The notes beneath the pieces are model-generated. The model was not told the DNA's origin and did not search any database. It saw only the letters and a list, made by a program, of their open reading frames with translations. Shown here piece after piece: positions 1-8,708 of a stretch of DNA of 37,202 nucleotides. The first letter of the stretch is position 1. The number at the start of each line of letters is the position of its first letter. Both the position numbers and the translations under genes were made by a program. Origin of the DNA: an uncultured Bacilli bacterium (GTDB lineage Bacteria > Bacillota_I > Bacilli_A > RF39 > UBA660); contig CANQWY010000009.1 in NCBI GenBank assembly GCA_947627675.1, positions 1 to 37,202 on the forward strand, read 5' to 3'.

Positions 1-1488
1 GTAAATAAAAAAGTAATAGTACCCCTAATAGGAATAATAACGTTAATAATACTAGTAATAGGAATAAGCTATGCAGCCTTCACCTATAGTGGAATAGGAG
101 CAAAAGAAAACGTAATAACAACAGCAAATATATCAATGGTATATAATGAAGGAGAAAACGGAATAACATTAGAAAATGCTATACCAATGGAAGATGAAGT
201 AGGAAAAAAGTTAATAGATGAAAATCAAATATTTGATTTCACAGTAAATATAAATATTGTCGGAAAAACAGCAATAGCCTATGAAGTAACAGCAGAAAAA
301 GATAATAATTCAACGTTACAAGATAATGAAGTAAGAATCTATTTAGAAAAGTCAAATGAAGCTGATAATTATAAAGAAATATTAGAACCAAATAAATATA
401 TCCCACTAACAGAAGAAGATGAATTTGGAGCAAAAGCAGGAGAAATGGTACTAGATACAGGAAGTACGATAGAAACAACAACATATTACTACCGCTTAAG
501 AATGTGGGTAAGTAAAGAGTACCAATTAGGAAGTGAAGCAAAACACTTTACCATAAAAGTAAATGTGTATGGAAGTGATGGCAAAGTAACATTAAATAAA
601 CCAACAGCACCAACAATAACAGGAGGAAGCGAAGAATACGCGTTAGAACGTACTATAAAAGTTTCAGAAGAAGCAAAATTAGCAAGTGGTATATCTAAAT
701 ACCAATATTATCTAACAAAAGATAAAGACCAACTAACAGGAGGAACTTGGAAAGATATAGAAAGTGATGATAAAAGCATAACAATCTCAGAAAAAGGAAC
801 ACACTATGTATATTTTAGAGCAATAGGAACAAATGGTTTAGCAGGAGATGTATCAAATAAAGAAGAAGTAAACATAGGAAAAGAATACGATATAGAGAAT
901 AAAATAGAAGATGGTTCATTTGAAAGCGGGACTACGGAAAAAATTACGCTAGGTGATGGTCAAGCAAATGATTTAGTAAGTTTTATAGTAGATAATAATG
1001 TAAAATATTCTGGTAATTATGGTGCAAAATTTGTAGTAAATGGCAGCTTTAGTTCTAATAATTTTATTGGTATAATGTATTATCAACTTCTTCATTTAGA
1101 AAAAAATCATATTTATTATGCAACTGAATTTGTATATTTACCAAGTACATATAATGATATTGGAGAATTTGATTTGTTAGCATCTTCTGTATTATTGAAT
1201 CAAGGTTTTTATGAGCGAGGTAATATAAAATTTAATTCTTTAGACAGAGAACAATGGAATAAGATAAGTTTTTCTTTTGAGGAAGAAAAAGAAACAAATG
1301 ATTATTACCATTTTCGATTGGGGTATAGTTGGAGCATAAATAATACAATATATTTTGATGATATAATGTTTATTGATTTAACAGAAGTATTTGGAAGTGG
1401 AAATGAACCAACAAAAGAATACTTAGATAAATACTTAAAATATTTTGATGGTACATCTAAAATTGTATATAAAGATGTAACAAGTTAG
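1..1488 (+). CDS. Secreted surface protein, 5' truncated by window edge: TasA/SipW-client-like N-terminal domain, Ig-like segment, C-terminal CBM/jelly-roll-like module
   Basis: Frame is open from base 1 (VNKKVIVPLIGIITLIILVIGISYAAFTYSG...), so the ORF-track start at 136 is internal. Hydrophobic signal plus ISYAAF cleavage-like site; N-terminal ~190 aa clearly paralogous to the 15274 protein; C-terminus has 'DLTEVFGSGNEPTKEYLDKYLKYFDGT', a motif common in phage/CBM-like modules. Confidence 0.75.
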   Translation, partial: VNKKVIVPLIGIITLIILVIGISYAAFTYSGIGAKENVITTANISMVYNEGENGITLENAIPMEDEVGKKLIDENQIFDFTVNINIVGKTAIAYEVTAEKDNNSTLQDNEVRIYLEKSNEADNYKEILEPNKYIPLTEEDEFGAKAGEMVLDTGSTIETTTYYYRLRMWVSKEYQLGSEAKHFTIKVNVYGSDGKVTLNKPTAPTITGGSEEYALERTIKVSEEAKLASGISKYQYYLTKDKDQLTGGTWKDIESDDKSITISEKGTHYVYFRAIGTNGLAGDVSNKEEVNIGKEYDIENKIEDGSFESGTTEKITLGDGQANDLVSFIVDNNVKYSGNYGAKFVVNGSFSSNNFIGIMYYQLLHLEKNHIYYATEFVYLPSTYNDIGEFDLLASSVLLNQGFYERGNIKFNSLDREQWNKISFSFEEEKETNDYYHFRLGYSWSINNTIYFDDIMFIDLTEVFGSGNEPTKEYLDKYLKYFDGTSKIVYKDVTS

Positions 1489-1578
1489 TAAAGAATAGTG
1501 AATAAATTAACTTCTTTTTAGTTGAATAAAAACAAAATAAGTGATAATATTTAGATATAAAATAGAAGGAGAAAGAAA

Positions 1579-3226
1579 ATGAAAAAAAGAAAAGATATAT
1601 TGTTAGTAATACCCCTAGTACTAACAATAGTTCTAATGGGGGGGGGTTACTTACGCCAAATATAGTAAGAGTATAGAAACAAAAAAGGAAATAACAATAA
1701 AAACAGGGACAAGATATATAGGAATATATGGAGTAAATGGAGCAAATAAAGAAAATATCGAATTAAATAAAGCGTATTCATTCACAATAGAAAACAGAGG
1801 AGCAGAAGATGCAAGTTATAGACTATATATCGAAGGTATAGAAAATAGTAGTATAAGTTATAGTTACACAAAAAGCGGAATAGCAACAACAGGGACATTA
1901 GCAAATAAAACAATAGATGAAAGTAATTTAAAAGTAGAAGAAAAGATAACTATAACAATAAAATTTACAGGGACAGGAAATTATAAAGGAAAACTAAAAG
2001 TAGAAACAAAAGACTATATGAATGAACCAAATACTCCAGTGTTAGTAGGAGATATGATCCCAGTAACATATAATGGAACAAACTGGGTAAAAGCAGATAC
2101 AGTAAATAATAACTGGTATGATTATAATAGAGGAGTCTGGGCTAATGCAGTAACTATAAAAGATTCATCTAAGAGAGCAGAATATAAAAATGCCCAAGCA
2201 GGAACAACTATAGATTTAAGTTATGTAAACTTAATGTTAGTATGGATACCAAGATACTCATATACATTAAGACAATCATATGGATATCAAATAGAAGGAG
2301 GATCAACACCAAGCCAAGCAACCCCCGGAGCATTTGATATCAAATTTGTAGATACAAACACAACCGAAAAAGGAACAGGAAAATACACCGGAACAACGCC
2401 GAGTAATTATTATACACCATCGTCATTTTGTTGGGGAAATACATGTGATACGACAAGAAGTGGAAATACAGAATTATCCGGAATCTGGATAAGTAAGTTT
2501 GAAATTACTGGAGATATTGAAAATATAACATCAATCCCTAATCAAGCCAGTTTAACAAATAAAAATATTTCATCACTCTTTAATGCTATAAAGAATCAAA
2601 TAAATGGAAGTAGTGGAACAACAAACTATGGCTTAAGTGGAACGAGTTATGATACTCACATGATAAAGAATACAGAATGGGGAGCCATGGCATACTTAAG
2701 TCAAAGTAAATATGGAAAATATGGGAATTCAAAATATACAAATGCCAATAAAGAAATATATCAAAATAAATCAAATGAATATAAAACAGGCTGTAGTTTT
2801 GGAATACCAAGTAATTCAGACACAAATTACGGATGCCAGTATACTTATGATATAGAGATAAATGGAACCGGAGCCAGTACCACTGGAACAATATATGGAA
2901 TATATGATACATCAGGAGGGGCTTTTGAAAGAGTAATGGGAAATTATAATGATGAAAAGGGACAATCAGGTTTTGAAGAAATGCCAGATGCTAAATATTA
3001 TAATAAATATACAAGTAATACAAGCATCAAAGGAGATGCAATAAATGTAGATGGAACAAATGGCTTTTATGGAGATTTTACAATATTTGTAGTTTCAGCC
3101 AGCCCTTGGTTCTATCGTGGAGCTAGATATAACTATGGTGTTGTCGCGGGTATCTTCGGCTTCGCCAGCACAGTTGGTGCTGCTGATCCCAGCTATGGTA
3201 CGCGTCTAGTTCTATCAACTTGGTAG
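1579..3226 (+). CDS. Putative DGR target surface protein (SipW-type signal, FGE/C-type-lectin-like C-terminus); currently frameshifted at a 9-G tract
   Basis: RBS-like agaagga then ATG 1579: MKKRKDILLVIPLVLTIVLMGG..., stop in the ninth-G frame. With 8 G the frame runs VTYAKYSKSIETKKEITIKTGT... without stops into the 2018..3226 ORF (548 aa). C-terminal part has GTIYGIYDTSGGAFERVMGNY and ASPWFYRGARYNYGVVAGIFGF...GTRLVLSTW. Confidence 0.8.
1638..1646 (+). repeat. Homopolymeric G9 tract within signal-peptide codons (candidate phase-variation switch)
   Basis: ttctaat-ggggggggg-ttacttacgcc. ATG 1579 is in frame 1 and the downstream ORF in frame 2; one fewer G joins them. No other G run of this length was noticed in the window. 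Confidence 0.85.
3104..3226 (+). other. Candidate DGR variable region VR1
   Basis: 123 nt; by manual count 62 G/C (~50%) and 21 A (~17%), in a gene that is otherwise A-rich and GC-poor. Encodes PWFYRGARYNYGVVAGIFGFASTVGAADPSYGTRLVLSTW, matching the classical DGR variable-protein C-terminal pattern. Confidence 0.7.
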
Positions 3227-3249
3227 TTGTATATAAGAAGATATAAAAA

Positions 3250-3290
3250 AGGGGCTGTCATAAGTGACAGCTCTTTTACAACTTTTTTAT
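3250..3290. terminator. Bidirectional intrinsic terminator between the first DGR target and the collagen-like gene
   Basis: aaaaaa-ggGGCTGTCA-taag-TGACAGCtc-tttt: ~9-bp stem with one G-U, 4-nt loop, A run upstream and T run downstream. Confidence 0.75.
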
Positions 3291-4069
3291 TAATCTAATA
3301 GTTTAACTGAAAGTGAAGCCTGATTAATACTACCTCCATCAGCTGATGTTGTAGAAATTAATACAAGTGAAAGAACAGCTCCATCATATAATTTAACGAT
3401 AGTACTTTTTGCTAAAGTTCCTGTACCTCCTGTAGTTAAGTTTAGTGTTCCTGTTGTTCCTTCTACCAATTGATTTTTATCTTTAACAGCGACTACTAGA
3501 TTTCCAGCACTTGTTAGAGTGGCAGAAATACTATAACTAACTTCGTAAATTCCTCCCTCAATTAATGTAATTGTATTGTCATTTTGAGTTACATCGTAAT
3601 CTTCCATAAAATTTTTTAATTCAACAGTGGTAGGAGTGTCTGGTAGTTGCTGAAAAGCTTGAGTTGTTGTTGAATAAAGTCCACCATAAGCGTTTAGTCC
3701 GGCAGCCGGTCCTGTAGGCCCAGTAGGTCCCGTTGGTCCTTCCACTCCTTGTATTCCAGCTATTCCCTGTGGTCCCTGTTCGCCGGTAGGTCCTGTAGGT
3801 CCAGTAGGACCAACTAGTCCGCTTGGAATAACGAAATCAAAAATAGCATTTGTACTGGTTCCTGTATTAGTAACAATAGCTTCTGAGCCAGGTGCTCCTG
3901 TTGTAATTGTTCCAATAGTAATAGTTGCTGTCGCTGGTCCAGTAGGTCCAGTAGGACCCGTAGCACCTGTTGGTCCTATGCTTCCAGTAGGTCCTGCTAT
4001 GAAACAATAATTACAATCCGGTTTACATTTTTTATTTTGTTGGAAGTTATTAAAATTTCGTGAGTTCAT
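3290..4069 (-). CDS. Collagen-like (Gly-X-Y) BclA-type exosporium/surface protein
   Basis: Repeats [20 protein letters not shown] and [36 protein letters not shown]-terminal BclA/C1q-like domain; RBS aaaggag upstream on the minus strand. Confidence 0.85.
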   Translation of the reverse strand: MNSRNFNNFQQNKKCKPDCNYCFIAGPTGSIGPTGATGPTGPTGPATATITIGTITTGAPGSEAIVTNTGTSTNAIFDFVIPSGLVGPTGPTGPTGEQGPQGIAGIQGVEGPTGPTGPTGPAAGLNAYGGLYSTTTQAFQQLPDTPTTVELKNFMEDYDVTQNDNTITLIEGGIYEVSYSISATLTSAGNLVVAVKDKNQLVEGTTGTLNLTTGGTGTLAKSTIVKLYDGAVLSLVLISTTSADGGSINQASLSVKLLD

Positions 4070-4193
4070 ATTTTTTTAGTCTTCTCCTTTCATGATATTA
4101 TATGAAAATATGAAAATTATAGATAATTAAACTAACTACATTATTAAATTAGTATTTAATTCTTAAAAGTAGTTCTAAAAAATATATGCCCAA

Positions 4194-4222
4194 TTGATCA
4201 TAAAGAAATTTTAATGTATAAT
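4194..4222 (+). promoter_or_regulatory. Sigma-A-like promoter for the R-M gene
   Basis: TTGATC-N17-TATAAT, followed by ggaggt RBS and ATG 4240. Confidence 0.6.
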
Positions 4223-4239
4223 ATATCTGGAGGTAATTT

Positions 4240-7200
4240 ATGAATATCCATGATTTAGAACAAAATTTTAAGAAAAATATTTTCAATAATGAAGATGATA
4301 TAAAAATTCATTTTCATTCTGATATTGTTAAGCCAATTCTCGATGAACTCAATCCGTCAATGGCAAACCAATATAAAAGCGAAGATAATTTATTGGCTGG
4401 TGGCCGTACAGATGCAACATTTCAGAATATATCATTTGAATTAAAAAAATATAATTATTTTTCAACTACTACTGGGATAAATGAAGCATTGTATGGACGA
4501 GATTACAAAGATCATGGATTATATGATTACATTATTAGTAATGCTAATATATCTGATGATGATAATGATATTACAATAACAAAAAAAATTCTTAGTGGTA
4601 TTGGAGTCGGTTTTGATGGGAAACAATTTATATTTGCACGATTTGTACCTATTCCAAATTTAAAAAAAATAAATACTGATAAAATTAAGATTGATATAAA
4701 TAATCCGTTATATATAGAATTTTCATATGAAATAAAAAATTTTTCATTGGGATTAAAAAGATTATTATTACTTCTAAAACAACAAGATAAAATAGCTTTA
4801 AATAAAAAAAATTTAATTTCAAAGATTAATCCAAAAAGTAGTTTTGTAAGAGATAATATTAAAATCATTTATGACGAGTTAATTTTTAACTTAAAAAGTT
4901 TGGACGGTAGTAATAGAGTTAGAACTCTATATAATGAATGGGATCACGTCTTTGGAACAATGTATGGTGATGACTCTGAAGCGACATGGTTTACTGAAAT
5001 ATCATCAATTATCAAAGAGACATATGGTTATGATTCCAATTTAGACATTGATAGTAAAATATATTTATTTGCCCTACAAACCTTTTTTAATATGTTCTTG
5101 AAACTTTTAATTTACTCTTTCTTAACTCAATTAGTTAGTCCTACATTTTCAATGAATTATACACTTGATAAATCTGAAATTGATAGTTTGTTTGATGGAG
5201 AATTAAATCGTTATGAAACATTAGTAAATAATTTCTTTGAATCCCATTTTATGGAATGGTTTACTTATACTTGTTCTGATAGTAATTTTGATACAGTTGT
5301 TGTTAATTCTATTTTAAATGTTATTAGAGAATTTGATTTAAGCACGTATATATTAAAACCAGAAGAAGTGCAAGATATTTTGCAAGAAGTTTATATGGAA
5401 TTAATTCCATCAAAGATGAGACATTTAATGGGAGAATATTTTTCTCCTGATTGGATAGTAGAACATGCTTTAGATATGGTTGAATATAAAGGAGATATTA
5501 ATAAAAAAATTATTGATCCTACAGCAGGATCTGGTACTTTTTTGACTCATGCAATAAGAAGAATTATAAAATCAAGAGGATTGCTATCTAAGAAAGATAT
5601 TTATAAAATAACACATAATGTTATTGGATTTGATATTAATCCTATTTCTGTAGTATCAGCAAAAGCAAACTACATTTTAATATTATTTTCTTCTTGTAAA
5701 GATGAGGTGTTTGAAAATTTTGCTGATTCAATAGATATTCCTATATATATTGCTGATTCAATTTTATCGCCGGTTGTTTATAGTGAGGAAAATGGCGATA
5801 CTCTTTCAATTAATACTTCTGTTGGAAAGTTTGAAATTCCTAAATTTAAAAATTATGAAAATGCCAGTGAATTCTTAAAGCAGCTAAGTATGGATATTAA
5901 TGATAAATGTAGTTTTGAACGCTTCTGGAATAAAGTCTCTGATAGATTAATAGATGAAAGTTACCAACAAGTTGTTAAAAAGCTTTTTGATAGATTATAT
6001 ACATTACATCGCGCTGGTAATGATTCATTCTGGCCCATTATTTTAAGAAATAGCTTTGCACCAATTTTGATTGGCGATAAGTTTGATTTTGTAGTTGGAA
6101 ATCCACCTTGGATAGCATGGAAATCTATGAGCAAGAGTTATCGTGAAGGAACATTAGAAGTATGGAAAAGTTATGGTATTTTTGAGAAAAATGCTTACGA
6201 TAAAAAAACTACCCATGATGATTTTGGAATGGCAGTTACTTATGTTGCAATAGATAAATATTTAAAAGATAATGGGAATATGTTGTTTTTACTTCCGGCA
6301 TCATTTTTGAAATCGACAAAAGGTGGCGAAGGCTTTAGAAAATTTTTTATTACAAGACATGGACAAAATATTCCTTTCTCAATAGAAGAAGTTGATGATT
6401 TTTCAAATGTAAAATTATTTACTGTTCCTACTGTAGCTGTAAAAATAAAAAAAGGGACAAAAATGAAATATCCTTTAAAAAATTATATAGTTTGGACTCA
6501 AAAAGGAAGGAAAAAAAATATTGATTCCCATGCAAAATGGATTGATGTCCAACAGAAATTAGATAAAAGTAAATTATTAGCACAACCTGTTGACAAAAAT
6601 AATAATCAATCTTCTTGGTTAACAATGGAGAATATGGAATTTGCAAATAAAGTATTAAATCCATTAAAAGAAAGAATATATAGTGGTAGAAAAGGAATCG
6701 AACCAGCGGGTGCAAAGGGCATTTTTATATTAAAACATCCCGTAAAATCTATGGATGGATTACTTTTGATAGAAAACTGTATAGAAAGGCAAAGAAGAAA
6801 AGACTTTATCAAAAAAGGAGTACATAAGGGAAAAATAGAAGAAGATTATATTTTCCCTATGTTAGGTGGAAGAAATATAGAAAAATGGAAAGTAAAATCA
6901 TGTGAATTTATGCTCGTTCCACATTCAATAGAATATAAATATGGTATACCAGAAAAAATACTTGAAAAAAAAGCTCCTAATACAGCTACTTGGCTTAATT
7001 ATTATCATGATGAACTTTTAGCGAGTAGGATTCAAAATGGTAAATTCTTTAATCCTAGTACACAACCATACTATCGATTAGATAATGTTGGCGAATATAC
7101 ATATTTACCATATAAAGTTTTATGGAAAGAACAAACAGGGAGTATGTCGGCAGTTGTAGTTTCATCATATTATAATTCTATTCCTAATGCAGATAAAAGT

Positions 7201-7521
7201 CTCTTTATGAAGGATAAAATAATAGTTGTTGATTCAAAAGTTTTAATGTTGGGTCTTAGAAATATTGATGAAGCCTATTATGTATGCGGAATATTAAATT
7301 CTAAAAGTATTACAAATATTATCGATAGTTATGCTATTTCAACTAATAGAGGAATAGATGTTTTGAAATATTTAGCTATTCCAAAGTTTAATAGTAATAA
7401 TAAATTGCATAAGAAAATATCGGAAGTATCTGAGGAGATTCATAATAATAAGAAATCTGGTATTGATGATATTAAAAGACTTGAAAACTTACTTAATGAT
7501 TTTGTTAGGAAAATATTTTAA
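4240..7521 (+). CDS. Type IIG-like single-chain restriction-modification enzyme (N6-adenine DNA methyltransferase with N-terminal PD-(D/E)XK-like region)
   Basis: MTase motif I DPTAGSGTFL, GFDINPISV, motif IV NPPWI; GEYFSPDWIV upstream; N-terminal GGRTDATFQNISFELKKY resembles D...ExK; long C-terminal TRD-like region; 1093 aa. Confidence 0.8.
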   Translation: MNIHDLEQNFKKNIFNNEDDIKIHFHSDIVKPILDELNPSMANQYKSEDNLLAGGRTDATFQNISFELKKYNYFSTTTGINEALYGRDYKDHGLYDYIISNANISDDDNDITITKKILSGIGVGFDGKQFIFARFVPIPNLKKINTDKIKIDINNPLYIEFSYEIKNFSLGLKRLLLLLKQQDKIALNKKNLISKINPKSSFVRDNIKIIYDELIFNLKSLDGSNRVRTLYNEWDHVFGTMYGDDSEATWFTEISSIIKETYGYDSNLDIDSKIYLFALQTFFNMFLKLLIYSFLTQLVSPTFSMNYTLDKSEIDSLFDGELNRYETLVNNFFESHFMEWFTYTCSDSNFDTVVVNSILNVIREFDLSTYILKPEEVQDILQEVYMELIPSKMRHLMGEYFSPDWIVEHALDMVEYKGDINKKIIDPTAGSGTFLTHAIRRIIKSRGLLSKKDIYKITHNVIGFDINPISVVSAKANYILILFSSCKDEVFENFADSIDIPIYIADSILSPVVYSEENGDTLSINTSVGKFEIPKFKNYENASEFLKQLSMDINDKCSFERFWNKVSDRLIDESYQQVVKKLFDRLYTLHRAGNDSFWPIILRNSFAPILIGDKFDFVVGNPPWIAWKSMSKSYREGTLEVWKSYGIFEKNAYDKKTTHDDFGMAVTYVAIDKYLKDNGNMLFLLPASFLKSTKGGEGFRKFFITRHGQNIPFSIEEVDDFSNVKLFTVPTVAVKIKKGTKMKYPLKNYIVWTQKGRKKNIDSHAKWIDVQQKLDKSKLLAQPVDKNNNQSSWLTMENMEFANKVLNPLKERIYSGRKGIEPAGAKGIFILKHPVKSMDGLLLIENCIERQRRKDFIKKGVHKGKIEEDYIFPMLGGRNIEKWKVKSCEFMLVPHSIEYKYGIPEKILEKKAPNTATWLNYYHDELLASRIQNGKFFNPSTQPYYRLDNVGEYTYLPYKVLWKEQTGSMSAVVVSSYYNSIPNADKSLFMKDKIIVVDSKVLMLGLRNIDEAYYVCGILNSKSITNIIDSYAISTNRGIDVLKYLAIPKFNSNNKLHKKISEVSEEIHNNKKSGIDDIKRLENLLNDFVRKIF

Positions 7522-7626
7522 AATTTGAGAAGAATATTTAACTTTCATTATTATTTTTTATAATAACTAAATCTTCTTCTAGCACTTTATATTTATTTAT
7601 GATTTTTTTATTGCTGGTATTAATGT

Positions 7627-7655
7627 TTGACAGTATATTCTTTTTGTGATAGAAT
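7627..7655 (+). promoter_or_regulatory. Sigma-A promoter of the rplU operon
   Basis: TTGACA (7627-7632) - N17 - TAGAAT (7650-7655). Confidence 0.75.
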
Positions 7656-7662
7656 TTAGTTG

Positions 7663-7745
7663 TTTGAAGCCTCATTCTTCAAACCGCATTGAAAAGGTTA
7701 AAACTTTATGTACCTTAAAAGCGAGTCTTAAGATAGAAAAAGGAG
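7663..7745 (+). ncRNA. Probable L21 ribosomal-protein leader
   Basis: Structured 5' UTR directly upstream of rplU: hairpin TTTGAAG-cctcatt-CTTCAAA, then ccgcattgaaaaggttaaaactttatgtaccttaaaagcgagtcttaag; position fits the Firmicutes L21 leader. Not verified with a covariance model. Confidence 0.6.
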
Positions 7746-7752
7746 GTATATT

Positions 7753-8055
7753 ATGAACGCTGTTGTTAAAGTTGGTGGTAAGCAATACTATGTTTCTGAA
7801 GGTAGTGAGATTTACGTAGAAAAGTTAGAAGCTGAAGTTGGAGATATAGTTAATTTTGATCAAGTATTAATGCTTGACAATAAAGTTGGTAGTCCTTACC
7901 TTACTAATGTTACTGTTAGTGGTGTAGTTCAAAAAAACGGTAAACAAAAAAAGATTAGAGTATTTAAGTATAAAAATAAATCTAGATCTAATCGTAAAAC
8001 TCAAGGACATAGACAACCTTATACGCAAATTAAAATTACAAAAATTAATGGCTAA
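7753..8055 (+). CDS. rplU: 50S ribosomal protein L21
   Basis: MNAVVKVGGKQYYVSEG...RKTQGHRQPYTQIKITKI. Confidence 0.97.
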   Translation: MNAVVKVGGKQYYVSEGSEIYVEKLEAEVGDIVNFDQVLMLDNKVGSPYLTNVTVSGVVQKNGKQKKIRVFKYKNKSRSNRKTQGHRQPYTQIKITKING

Positions 8056-8057
8056 TT

Positions 8058-8360
8058 ATGATTAAAGTTGTTGTCGTTAAAAAAGATAATAAATACTGTA
8101 CAATTTCAATAAATGGTCATGCTATGTATGATGATTTTGGAAAAGATATTGTCTGTAGTGCAGTCAGTAGTATAGTAATTACTACCATTAATGGTATTTT
8201 ATTACTTAATAGTGATAGTTTAAAATATGAGACATCTCAAGGAAAAGTTATAATTAATTATATAAGTGATGATGATATTACTCAAACTCTTATTAGTAAT
8301 ATGAATAATATGTTAAAGGAGTTAGAAGAAAGCTATCCAAATAATATACAAATAAAGTAA
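8058..8360 (+). CDS. prp: Ribosomal-processing cysteine protease Prp (YsxB family)
   Basis: Gene order rplU-prp-rpmA; conserved [22 protein letters not shown] motif with His and Cys. Confidence 0.93.
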   Translation: MIKVVVVKKDNKYCTISINGHAMYDDFGKDIVCSAVSSIVITTINGILLLNSDSLKYETSQGKVIINYISDDDITQTLISNMNNMLKELEESYPNNIQIK

Positions 8361-8373
8361 GGAGGATGAAACT

Positions 8374-8664
8374 ATGAATTTTTTGAAACTTAATATCCAA
8401 TTATTTGCACATCATAAAGGGCAAGGTTCTACATCTAATGGTCGTGATTCAGCAGGACGCAGATTAGGTTCAAAAGTTGGAGATGGACAATTCATAACAG
8501 CTGGTTCTATTATATATCGTCAAAGAGGAACTAAAATATTTCCAGGGAAAAATGTTAGACGTGGAAATGACGATACTTTATATTCTACAATTGATGGTAT
8601 AGTTAAATTTGAACGTTTAGGAAGAGACAGAAAACAAGCTTCTGTATATGAAGTAGAAGAATAA
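8374..8664 (+). CDS. rpmA: 50S ribosomal protein L27 with cleavable N-terminal extension
   Basis: [39 protein letters not shown]. Confidence 0.97.
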   Translation: MNFLKLNIQLFAHHKGQGSTSNGRDSAGRRLGSKVGDGQFITAGSIIYRQRGTKIFPGKNVRRGNDDTLYSTIDGIVKFERLGRDRKQASVYEVEE

Positions 8665-8684
8665 GCCAGAAGGCTTTTTTTCTT
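8663..8684 (+). terminator. Intrinsic terminator after rpmA
   Basis: AAGCC-agaa-GGCTT followed by a T run. Confidence 0.65.
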
Positions 8685-8708
8685 TAAATACAAAAAAGGG
8701 GGGAAATT

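Noticed and set aside
239-541. Antisense ORFs (239-541, 2586-2912, 15527-15832, 16004-16192, 16241-16489, 27511-27945, 18067-18282 and similar)
   Set aside because: Low-complexity L/F/Y/H-rich translations opposite strongly coding A-rich genes, with no convincing RBS or family; compositional artefacts.
3690-4010. Regularly repeated ggtcctgtaggtccagtaggacc blocks resembling a CRISPR or tandem-repeat array
   Set aside because: They are in-frame Gly-X-Y codons of the collagen-like gene with no unique spacers.
4240-7521. BREX PglX assignment for the large methyltransferase
   Set aside because: No other BREX genes nearby; N-terminal ExK-like motif and single-gene context fit Type IIG better.
8696-8704. 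G6 run before the 8709 gene as a phase-variable tract
   Set aside because: It lies in the RBS position, is short, and similar G-rich Shine-Dalgarno runs precede other genes (e.g. 27147, 32206).
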